Source: Pseudomonas mandelii
GTDB lineage: Bacteria > Pseudomonadota > Gammaproteobacteria > Pseudomonadales > Pseudomonadaceae
Length of the DNA stretch: 64,000 bases
NCBI RefSeq assembly: GCF_024138395.1
Contig: NZ_JAMYDU010000012.1
Coordinates: 79,170-143,169, forward strand
Reading direction: 5' to 3'
The position numbers were made by a program, and so were the translations under genes. The notes under the pieces were generated by a model. That model ran no database searches and had not been told where the DNA came from. It was given only the letters and a program-made list of their open reading frames with translations. Shown here in pieces: positions 6,645 through 14,194 of this stretch. Numbering within the stretch: position 1 is the stretch's first letter; each line of letters begins with the position of its first letter.

Positions 6645-8768
6645 CTACAAGGTGTATGAAATTCCCATCTGCACGGTTCTCGGCGCGCCCGGATAGGCGT
6701 AAACGTTGCCAAAGGCGCCTTCATCGTAGTGGCTGTCGAACACATTCTTCAGGTCAAGGTTAAGCCGCAGGTGTTCGTTGACTTTGTAAAAGCCGAGCAG
6801 GTCGAACACCTTGTAGCTATCCATGGAGAAGGCATTGGCCGCGGTCTGGCCGGCGCGCTCGTCGACATACTTGGCGCCCAGCCCCAGGCCCAATCCTTTA
6901 AGGCCACCGTCCTGAAACTCGTAGACGTTCAGCAGGCTGAAACTGTCGCGCGGAATGTTCACCAGGCGGGTGCCTGACTTCAACACGTTGTCCTGGGTGA
7001 CTTCGGCATCGACGTAGGCGTAGCCACCGATCATGCGCCACTCTGGCGTGAGGTTGCCGGCCACATTCAGATCAAAGCCACGGCTACGAACTTCGCCCGC
7101 CGCCACGCTGAAGGTCGAGTCCACCGGGTCTGTCGTCAGGACGTTGCGTTTTTCGATCTGATACACCGCGGCATCCACGCTTAGCTGACGATCAAGCGCC
7201 TGCCACTTGACCCCCACCTCGTAGGATTTGCCTTCTTCAGGTTTGAAGCCGCCACCCGTTCGACTGGCACCGCTGTTGGGCTTGAAGGACCGCGCCGTGT
7301 CGGCATAGATCGCCACGGTCGGGGTCAAGTCGTAGATCAGCCCAAGACGCGGGGTGACAGCGTTGTCGCTGTTGGTCCAGCTCACACCGTTGACGAGGTT
7401 GTTGTCGTAATCATGTTCGAAGCGTTCGAAACGTACGCCTGCCAAGGCTTTCAAGCGCTCGGTCAGCGTTACCTGGTCTTGCACGAAAGCGGCATAAGTC
7501 TTGAGGTTTTCCTGATCGTGGGTGGTGGTACGGGTCAGCGCCGGACGCGGCTGGCCGTAGACCGGATTGAAAATATCGATAGGGTAGGCACTCACCGCCC
7601 CACTGGAGCGACGGATGATCGACTTGTAATCGTAATCCTCATACTCGATGCCCGTGAGCAACGTGTGGTCGAATCCACCGGCGGAAAAATGCCCGGTCAG
7701 GTTCAACTGCACATCAAGGTCTTGCCACTCCAGCTTGCGATAGTTGAAGTTGCGCCCCAGCGTTCGGCCGTCGGCAGCGACACCGTTGGCTTCGATGGCA
7801 TTGCCTTGCAGGCTGCCGTCGAGAAATTGCGTGCCGCCGCCCAAGGTCCAGTTGTCGTTCAGGAAATGCTCGAAACGCACTTGCGCCATGTTGTTGTCGT
7901 TGTGCAGCTTGCCGATGTCCTTCTCACCGAAGAAAGTATCCCGCGAGGCGACACCAATCTGATTGCGATAGCGAGTCACGCCCCGATCGAGCGGCGCGTT
8001 GTTACGCATGAAATCGCCTTCGAAGGTGATACGGGTGGTGTCGTTAACCTGCCAACCGAGGACCGGCGCCACACCGTAACGCTCGTTTTCGACGTGATCA
8101 CGGAAGGTCTCGCCGCCCTCGCCTATCACGTTCAGCCGATAGGCCAGTCGCCCTTCATCATCCAGCGGCCCTGAGGCATCCAGCGTGCCGCGACGCATGC
8201 CTTGATCGTTGAGTTGACTGCCCAGGGTGACGGTGCGCTCGGCCAGGGGTTGTTTGGACACCACGTTGAAAGTGCCGCCCGGGTCGCCACGGCCATACAG
8301 CGTGGTGGCCGGCCCGCGCAGGACCTCCAGGCGCTCGATGGTATTGGCATCGGGCATGTTCGGGTAACCGCGGTTAATCGGAAAACCATTGCGGTAAAAC
8401 TCACCGGTGGTGAAACCACGCACGGTGAAAGTGGTCAGGCCCTGGCCACCGAAATTGTTCGCACGGCCCACGCCTCCGGCGTAATCGAGCGCGTCTTGCA
8501 ATCGAGTAGCGCCAAGGTCTTCCACGACATCCTTGGTGACGACGCTGATGGATTGGGGGGTTTCGTGAATGGGCGTGTCTGTGCGCGTTGCACTGGCCGA
8601 ACGGGTTGCTCGATAGCCCTGAACCGGCCCTTGAGCCTGTTCTTCCAATGTGCCGTTGATGTCGATCGCTTGTAACTCTATTGACGCAGGTTCAGTCGGT
8701 GCCTGTTCAGCCCAAGTGGTCTGGGAAATGGCTTGGATCACACACAGAGAAACGAGGGTTCGACGCAT
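6645..8768 (-). CDS. TonB-dependent siderophore receptor
   Basis: The product has about 707 residues from ATG 8766-8768 (MRRTLVSLCVIQA..), giving a good signal peptide cleaved near TTWA-EQ; an in-frame ATG 36 bp upstream would spoil it. The plug domain spans roughly 60-180 (PQSISVVTKDVVED, LRGPATTLYGRGDPGG), and the rest is a 22-strand barrel ending GISYTL. There is no N-terminal STN signalling extension and no sigma/anti-sigma pair nearby, so it is a transporter only. The family includes FhuE/FpvA-type ferric hydroxamate or mixed siderophore receptors; the ligand is not determinable. It lies 137 bp downstream of the next receptor and probably shares its transcript. Confidence 0.9.
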   Translation of the reverse strand: MRRTLVSLCVIQAISQTTWAEQAPTEPASIELQAIDINGTLEEQAQGPVQGYRATRSASATRTDTPIHETPQSISVVTKDVVEDLGATRLQDALDYAGGVGRANNFGGQGLTTFTVRGFTTGEFYRNGFPINRGYPNMPDANTIERLEVLRGPATTLYGRGDPGGTFNVVSKQPLAERTVTLGSQLNDQGMRRGTLDASGPLDDEGRLAYRLNVIGEGGETFRDHVENERYGVAPVLGWQVNDTTRITFEGDFMRNNAPLDRGVTRYRNQIGVASRDTFFGEKDIGKLHNDNNMAQVRFEHFLNDNWTLGGGTQFLDGSLQGNAIEANGVAADGRTLGRNFNYRKLEWQDLDVQLNLTGHFSAGGFDHTLLTGIEYEDYDYKSIIRRSSGAVSAYPIDIFNPVYGQPRPALTRTTTHDQENLKTYAAFVQDQVTLTERLKALAGVRFERFEHDYDNNLVNGVSWTNSDNAVTPRLGLIYDLTPTVAIYADTARSFKPNSGASRTGGGFKPEEGKSYEVGVKWQALDRQLSVDAAVYQIEKRNVLTTDPVDSTFSVAAGEVRSRGFDLNVAGNLTPEWRMIGGYAYVDAEVTQDNVLKSGTRLVNIPRDSFSLLNVYEFQDGGLKGLGLGLGAKYVDERAGQTAANAFSMDSYKVFDLLGFYKVNEHLRLNLDLKNVFDSHYDEGAFGNVYAYPGAPRTVQMGISYTL

Positions 8769-8905
8769 CGACAAATCAACCTTAAGGAGATGCCGGGCAC
8801 ACATTAGGAGCCCGATGGAAATTGATGTTGGATAAAGACTGAGGCGCCTCCCATTCCGCCAGCATGAACACCAGCGAAACGGGTCAGCGCATTAATGCAC
8901 AAGGA

Positions 8906-10993
8906 TCAGAACGTCACACTGGCGCTCAGCCGTGCCGTACGCGGCTCGCCAACATTGACCTGCAGCTGACTGCCCGTGGAAGACGGGTAGTACTGTTTGT
9001 CGAACAGGTTGTCGACGTTGAATTGCAGCGAAGTCTTGTAGCCGAACATCGGCGCTTCCCACCGTACGAAGGCATCGGCCACGGTGTAGCTGCTCAGCCA
9101 GAAATCGTTGGCGTTGTTGGCGGCGCGCTCGCCGACGTAACGTGCGCCACCGCCGGCATGCCAGGCTCCGAACTCCGCAGGAACGTTCAGGTGATGTGTG
9201 AGGTACAGGCTCGCGGTGTGCTTCGGCGCATCGGCGAGGCGGTGACCTTCGTCATCCGGATCATCGAGGATTTCCGTGTGGGTGTAGGCGTAGGTGCCGA
9301 TCAGGTCCCAGCGCTCGGCCACACGCCCCGTGATGTCCAGTTCCAGGCCCTGTGAGCCGACCTTGCCTGCCGCCTCCGAGAGGCTGACGCCATTGACCGT
9401 CTGAGTGGTCACGACGTTTTTCTTGACGATGTCGAACAGCGCAAGGTTGATGTTCAGCCCCGGCAACGGGTCGTATTTCGCGCCGACTTCGTAGCTACGG
9501 CCCTCCTCCGGATCGAATGTGTGGCCGGCATCGTCGACTTCGGTATTGGGTTTGAACGAACGGCTGTAGTTGCCGTACAGCGACAAGGTATCGGTGGCTT
9601 TGTAGACCAGGCCCAAAAACGGCACGAAGGCATCGCCGTTATCGTCGCGGTTGACGGTATAGCTGCTGCCGCGGCCCTGATCGCTGTACTGATCGTAATG
9701 CTGCTGACGACCACCGAGGACCAGGATCCAGCGGTCATCGAGGTGCCAGTTATCCTTGAAGTACAGGGAGCTGGAGGTCAGCTGATTGCTCAGGTCACTT
9801 TGCGCGGCGCTGACGAGGCTGGGCTCGGCCAGACGCCCATAAACCGGCGCGGTGATGTCGAAGCCTGACCGCGGGGCATTACGGTAGGTTTTGCCACGGA
9901 ATTGGTCGGAAGCTTCGGTATCCGCGCCGATCAGCAGGTCATGGCGTTGGCCGAACAGTTCTTGCTGGCCGATGAAATCCCAGCTGGCGTAGCGGGTCTC
10001 ATCGTCGTAGTGAGCGCCATTGGCGGCACGTCGCAGATTGTTGCCGGTCAACGAATTCGGCTGGGCTATCGAGAGGCTGTAGCGGTCGTTGTTCCATCCG
10101 TAAGTGACGCGGGTTTTCCAATCGTCACTCAGCTGATACTCGAAACGCGCGGTGGCCGTTTCACGGATGCCTACACTTTTGGCCCATTTTTCGTCGAGGC
10201 GCTTGTCGTAGTCGATGTCAGCCGGATGACCGTTGGTGAACACGGTGCCGCGGTCAAAGGGATTGGAGTATTCGTTGTACTCATAGCTCAACGTCAGGCT
10301 GGCACGGTCACCGGTCCAGCTCAGCGATGGCGCGACCAGGGTGCTCTCATTCACACCGTAGTTGCGCCAGTAATCTTCATGGCCGCGTTCGGCAATCAGG
10401 CGATAGGCCAGGCCCGTATCTCCCATCGGCCCGGTAGTGTCGACGGCCAGAGTGCCGCCGCCTTCGCTGTAGGCTGAGCCGCTCAGGGTGGTGCTCTGGG
10501 TGTATTCGGGCTTCTTGCTGATCACGTTGATCAATCCACCGGGCTCCAGCGCGCCGTACAGCATCGAAGCAGGCCCTTTGAGTACTTCCACACGATCCGT
10601 TGTGGCGCTGAAGTTGTGCCCCATGTTGGAACGCACGCCATCGCGCAGGATCGAGCCGTCATCGTTGGTGCCGAAACCGCGCTTGACCAGCGAGTCCCGC
10701 GAGCCGCCCAAGGTATTGCCCTGACTGACGCCGCTGACGAACTTCATCGCGTCGTCCAGCGAGCGCACCTGATAGTCGGCCAGGGTTTGCCGGGTGACGA
10801 CATTGATCGATTGCGCCTCTTCCTTGATCGGCACATTGCTTTTGCTCGCGGTGCTGGCTTGAGAGGTGGTGTAGCTCGTGTCTTGGCTGACGCGGCTTGC
10901 CTGAATATCAGTGGTCGGCAGTTCGAGGGCTTGCTGTGCCCACAGAGGGCTGGCAAACATCACGCAGGAGAGCGTTGGCAATGCGTGTTTCAT
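8906..10993 (-). CDS. TonB-dependent siderophore receptor (Fur-controlled)
   Basis: The product has about 695 residues from ATG 10991-10993 (MKHALPTLSCVMF..) with AAGG 7 nt upstream; a longer in-frame start at 11032 puts charged residues before the signal peptide and is less likely. The signal peptide ends near PLWA-QQ. The plug contains EAQSINVVTRQTLADYQ and VEVLKGPASMLYGALEPGG, and the barrel ends in SASVTF with the terminal Phe used for Bam recognition. There is no STN extension. A Fur box lies 63-81 bp upstream, so expression should rise under iron limitation. The cognate siderophore is not evident. Confidence 0.9.
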   Translation of the reverse strand: MKHALPTLSCVMFASPLWAQQALELPTTDIQASRVSQDTSYTTSQASTASKSNVPIKEEAQSINVVTRQTLADYQVRSLDDAMKFVSGVSQGNTLGGSRDSLVKRGFGTNDDGSILRDGVRSNMGHNFSATTDRVEVLKGPASMLYGALEPGGLINVISKKPEYTQSTTLSGSAYSEGGGTLAVDTTGPMGDTGLAYRLIAERGHEDYWRNYGVNESTLVAPSLSWTGDRASLTLSYEYNEYSNPFDRGTVFTNGHPADIDYDKRLDEKWAKSVGIRETATARFEYQLSDDWKTRVTYGWNNDRYSLSIAQPNSLTGNNLRRAANGAHYDDETRYASWDFIGQQELFGQRHDLLIGADTEASDQFRGKTYRNAPRSGFDITAPVYGRLAEPSLVSAAQSDLSNQLTSSSLYFKDNWHLDDRWILVLGGRQQHYDQYSDQGRGSSYTVNRDDNGDAFVPFLGLVYKATDTLSLYGNYSRSFKPNTEVDDAGHTFDPEEGRSYEVGAKYDPLPGLNINLALFDIVKKNVVTTQTVNGVSLSEAAGKVGSQGLELDITGRVAERWDLIGTYAYTHTEILDDPDDEGHRLADAPKHTASLYLTHHLNVPAEFGAWHAGGGARYVGERAANNANDFWLSSYTVADAFVRWEAPMFGYKTSLQFNVDNLFDKQYYPSSTGSQLQVNVGEPRTARLSASVTF

Positions 10994-11055
10994 GAAGACC
11001 TTGCGGCGGGCAAACGGGTGGGGCTGGCTCAAGACGTCGCACTCGATGAGTTAGT

Positions 11056-11074
11056 AGTAACGATTCTCATTGTA
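11056..11074 (-). promoter_or_regulatory. Fur box
   Basis: Read on the minus strand the core AATGAGAATCGTTAC matches 12 of 15 positions of the core of the 19-bp Fur consensus. It sits immediately upstream of the receptor start at 10993, at promoter distance. Confidence 0.75.
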
Positions 11075-11220
11075 TTGTGCGATAGATTTTCAGTAAACAC
11101 CCTTCGCGGCTCATCTGCGCGCTCTTGCCCCCCGCATCGGCAGGGTTTGTGTGCTGACTGCCGGTGTCTATTTCAGCCAGAGCTTTGTATGCGTCAAAAA
11201 AATCACCTGTTAAAACAACT

Positions 11221-11640
11221 GGTTGAAGCGCCTTAATAGATTATTGGACAGAAGGCTATATTTTTGACTAGTGACATTTGACAGGCCGTCTGGAGTGGTC
11301 GATACCTAAGAGGGTCGACGTATAACAAAAGATGTAACTCCATTAACAGATATACGTCGCCCCCTGCGTTTAAGTACACGACCGAAAGTGCTTGTTTTTC
11401 AAAGGACCGGGAGTTCGGACCCTGCGGTAGCTTTGCCCATTGCAAAGAATACCCTTCCTCTGATGACGCGGCGATATCACTTATAGCGTTAAGTAACGTT
11501 TACACTTTCGATCAAGAGTTCTGATTGAGCACGGCCCAAGTAATAGAACCTTAGCGCACCAGGGCGGCGTACGCGCCAGATTATTGACTGACCATTTTTT
11601 GTCATCTTTATTTGTTCATTACATGCTTCATTGTTGATAC
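11221..11640 (+). promoter_or_regulatory. Duplicated EPS leader, copy A (before the RfaH-like gene)
   Basis: About 420 nt align with 21752-22125. Conserved blocks include GGTTGAAGCGCC, ATATTTTTGACTAGTGACAT, AAGTGCTTGTTTTT, GTTCGGACCCTGCGGTAGCT and GCCAGATTATTGACTGAC. A hairpin pairs CGACGTAT (11316-11323) with ATACGTCG (11352-11359). No start codon with a ribosome-binding site occurs inside, so it is a long untranslated leader or promoter region. 11075-11220 holds nothing recognisable. Confidence 0.8.
11423..11434 (+). promoter_or_regulatory. ops-like element, copy A
   Basis: TGCGGTAGCTTT contains GCGGTAGC, the core of the ops element (GGCGGTAGCGTG) through which RfaH is recruited to paused RNA polymerase. 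It lies 328 nt upstream of the RfaH-like gene and is identical in copy B at 21951-21962. Confidence 0.7.
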
Positions 11641-11761
11641 ACCTGTTCCATCGACTTAACACTTTCGCGACGCCATATTCTCTAAAGAGTTCATTGGAAG
11701 GGCGAGCATTGTTGATGCGCGAACAGGCATGCTTTAACCCATACTACGGAGCTTGCCAGAA

Positions 11762-12283
11762 ATGCTGACGAGTACCCAAGGTGCCAACTGGTATCTTTTA
11801 CAGTGCAAGCCGCGTCAGGATGAACGGGCACAAATCAATTTATTGCGACAAAACTACGTCATATTTTGCCCGCAAATTATTAGCGAGCGCCTGATTCATG
11901 GCAAACCCCATCAATCGCTTGAACCTCTCTTCCCAGGGTATCTTTTCATCCAGCTGAGTCGTGACGACAAATGGGCGCCCTTGCGTTCTACCCGCGGTGT
12001 GAGCCGCATTGTCGATTTCAATCAGGGCCCGGCAACGGTCCCGGACGACGTCATCGAGCATCTGCGCACCCGGTGTTACAAACCACCAGAATTGCACACA
12101 CCCCAACCGTTCAAGCCTGGGGAAACACTGCAAATAACCCGAGGGCCATTGTCGACACTTGAAGGTATTTTCCTGAGCATGTTAGGCGATGAACGAGTCA
12201 TGATTCTTCTTCACTTCTTGAATAGAGAACATCACGTTCGTGTGCCATTGACTGATATCGAGCGATCACGGCCTCATTTATAA
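11762..12283 (+). CDS. RfaH-like transcription antiterminator of the EPS cluster
   Basis: This 173-residue NusG paralogue starts at ATG 11762 with GGAG 10 nt upstream; an in-frame TTG at 11753 is too close to that site. The NGN domain (about 8-105) shows NWYLLQCKPRQDERAQINL and LFPGYLFIQLS, typical of the RfaH branch. A KOW-like C-terminal segment follows (FKPGETLQITRGPLSTLEG). RfaH-type factors bind ops DNA in the transcription bubble and suppress pausing and Rho termination across long polysaccharide operons. The ops-like sites upstream of this gene and at 21951 suggest autoregulation plus control of both halves of the cluster. Confidence 0.88.
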   Translation: MLTSTQGANWYLLQCKPRQDERAQINLLRQNYVIFCPQIISERLIHGKPHQSLEPLFPGYLFIQLSRDDKWAPLRSTRGVSRIVDFNQGPATVPDDVIEHLRTRCYKPPELHTPQPFKPGETLQITRGPLSTLEGIFLSMLGDERVMILLHFLNREHHVRVPLTDIERSRPHL

Positions 12284-12491
12284 ACTTTTTAATTAGCGCA
12301 CTTTACAACAACCTGCGCAGCCCCAAATAGCCAGCACTCTTTTGAATTATTGCACTCTGCCCAGTTATTAATTCAACTTACACACTCCTTCTCATGAATG
12401 AATTATTGATAGCCACCAGCATTACACAACCACATTCACCCACTGTTTTTCCGGTCTATAGTCATTGAACTCACCCCCAAGGAGCAATGAC

Positions 12492-13646
12492 ATGACCCTC
12501 AAGACCCGCGGCCCTTTCGCACTGATCATGATGTACTTATGTCCCGGAACGGCCTGGAGTCTTGATCCCCAGTCCATTGATATCTATGGGTTCGACTTCA
12601 CCCCTACCCTGCTGTTTTCAGAAAGTTATGACGACAATTTCCGCGAACTGGAGCGGGCGGAGTCTTCCATGGTGACAAAAGTGGCGCCGACTTTCGAACT
12701 CAAGGCTGAAGACCGCAACAGTGCCACCCGACTTATCTGGCAGCCTACCCGGTACATTTATCATGACGACTCGGATGCTTCTAATACAGCACAACGCTTG
12801 CGACTCAATAGCATCATGGAATTCACCGACCGACATCGCCTGAAACTTGAAGCGGAAGCGCGTAAATACGAGCGTACGACGTCGACCGCTGTCGATGGCA
12901 TTAATGACAAGATTCGCAGTAACCGCGTCAATGGCCTCTATACCTTCGGCGCCAGGAGCGCTGCCAATCAGATCGATCTGGGCGCCAGCTACGCTCAACT
13001 TCGCTACGACAATTCAGGCGGCATCAACGACGACAAAGAGCGCGATACCACTGGCCTGACCAGCACCTGGTACCACCGCATCGGCAGCAACACACGTGGA
13101 TTGCTGGAATACGACCATACCGACTTTGATTACCGATCCAACACCCGTCTCAACAGCACATCCGATGCGGTCCTCGCCGGTGCCGAATGGGATTTCACCG
13201 CACGCACCACCGGTAAAGTCCGCGTTGGTTATGAGCGCAAAAACTTCGATGACAGCAGTGTCGATGACCTCAGTAACCCGACCTGGCAGGTGGATCTGCG
13301 ATGGAAACCACGAACCTATTCGACCTTCTCGTTTGTTGCCCGCCAGGCCATGGCCGAGGGCGACGACGGTGCTGATGCCGTCAAGACCACCTCGGCCCTG
13401 GTCGGCTGGCGTCATGGCTGGACCGAACGCATCACCACGGTGGCCGAAGTCGGGCTGGCTCGCTATGAATACGAAGGGCAGGAGCGCACTGATGACCTTC
13501 GTGACTACAACCTCGCCGTGGAATACGCAATGCGCCGCTGGCTGGATATCGAGCTGGGCTATCGCTACCGCAAGGATGACTCCGATGCTGACAATCAGAG
13601 TTTTGAGCGCAACATTTTCTTGCTCAGCTTCAACGTAAGCCTTTAA
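12492..13646 (+). CDS. Outer-membrane beta-barrel protein of the EPS export system (BBP2_2/Wzp-like)
   Basis: The product has 384 residues from ATG 12492 behind AAGGAG. A signal peptide ends near TAWS-LD. The body is a run of amphipathic strands with Arg, Asp and Tyr-rich turns (TPTLLFSESYDDNF, LGASYAQLRYDNSG, LLEYDHTDFDYRSN, LDIELGYRYRKDD) and ends in FNVSL, as expected for a barrel of about 16-18 strands. It precedes a short OPX protein that lacks its own outer-membrane segment. Wzp-type barrels are known to supply the outer-membrane pore in such systems; that role is inferred from context. Confidence 0.8.
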   Translation: MTLKTRGPFALIMMYLCPGTAWSLDPQSIDIYGFDFTPTLLFSESYDDNFRELERAESSMVTKVAPTFELKAEDRNSATRLIWQPTRYIYHDDSDASNTAQRLRLNSIMEFTDRHRLKLEAEARKYERTTSTAVDGINDKIRSNRVNGLYTFGARSAANQIDLGASYAQLRYDNSGGINDDKERDTTGLTSTWYHRIGSNTRGLLEYDHTDFDYRSNTRLNSTSDAVLAGAEWDFTARTTGKVRVGYERKNFDDSSVDDLSNPTWQVDLRWKPRTYSTFSFVARQAMAEGDDGADAVKTTSALVGWRHGWTERITTVAEVGLARYEYEGQERTDDLRDYNLAVEYAMRRWLDIELGYRYRKDDSDADNQSFERNIFLLSFNVSL

Positions 13647-13658
13647 GAGGTTTTCTTT

Positions 13659-14192
13659 ATGAACTCGCGAATGCTTGGCTTGTTGTTAGTGCCGTGGCTG
13701 TTGCCCGCGACTTTTGCAGCAGACACCGGCGCCCAGTACAAACTGGCGGCCGGCGATGTATTGCGCATCACCGTGTTCGGTGAGCGGGATCTGAGCTTCG
13801 AGAAAATCCGTCTCAACGATGCCGGAATGTTCTCCTATCCATTCCTGGGTGAAATTGCCGCCAAGGGACTCACGCCCAAACAGGTAGAAAAGGTCATCGT
13901 CGACGGACTGAAGCAAGGTTACCTGGTCGATCCCAAGGTCAGCCTCAACCTGATCGCCTACCGCTCGTTCTATATCAATGGCGAAGTACAGAAACCCGGC
14001 AGCTATCCGTTCGAACCCGGGCTGACGCTGGAGAAAGCCATCGCCCTGGGCGGCGGCCTGACCGAGCGAGCCTCGATCAAGCGGGTGACCATCGTGCGCG
14101 GCGATGGCTCCCCACCACTGACCGACAAGGTCACGCGCAGCACTGCCATCGCACCCGGTGACACCATATCCATTGCACAAGGCTTTTTCTAA
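13659..14192 (+). CDS. Polysaccharide export protein (short OPX/Wza family)
   Basis: The 177-residue protein has a signal peptide (LLVPWLLPATFA-ADT) and no lipobox cysteine. The poly-export domain covers about 27-105 (YKLAAGDVLRITVFGE, DPKVSLNLIAYRSFYINGE) and one SLBB segment follows (KPGSYPFEPGLTLEKAI). E. coli Wza is about 380 residues with several SLBB domains and an outer-membrane helix; none of that is here, so this is a short periplasmic OPX. It should link the Wzc-type protein to the barrel encoded just upstream. Confidence 0.88.
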   Translation: MNSRMLGLLLVPWLLPATFAADTGAQYKLAAGDVLRITVFGERDLSFEKIRLNDAGMFSYPFLGEIAAKGLTPKQVEKVIVDGLKQGYLVDPKVSLNLIAYRSFYINGEVQKPGSYPFEPGLTLEKAIALGGGLTERASIKRVTIVRGDGSPPLTDKVTRSTAIAPGDTISIAQGFF

Positions 14193-14194
14193 TC

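Noticed and set aside
7413..8174. 253-residue plus-strand frame inside the TonB receptor gene
   Set aside because: The minus-strand receptor reads through the whole interval with plug and barrel features; this frame has no ribosome-binding site.
11221..11300. Sigma-70 promoter boxes in the EPS leader
   Set aside because: Several TTGAC-like and TATAT-like hexamers occur, but none with a correctly spaced partner that is clearly better than chance.
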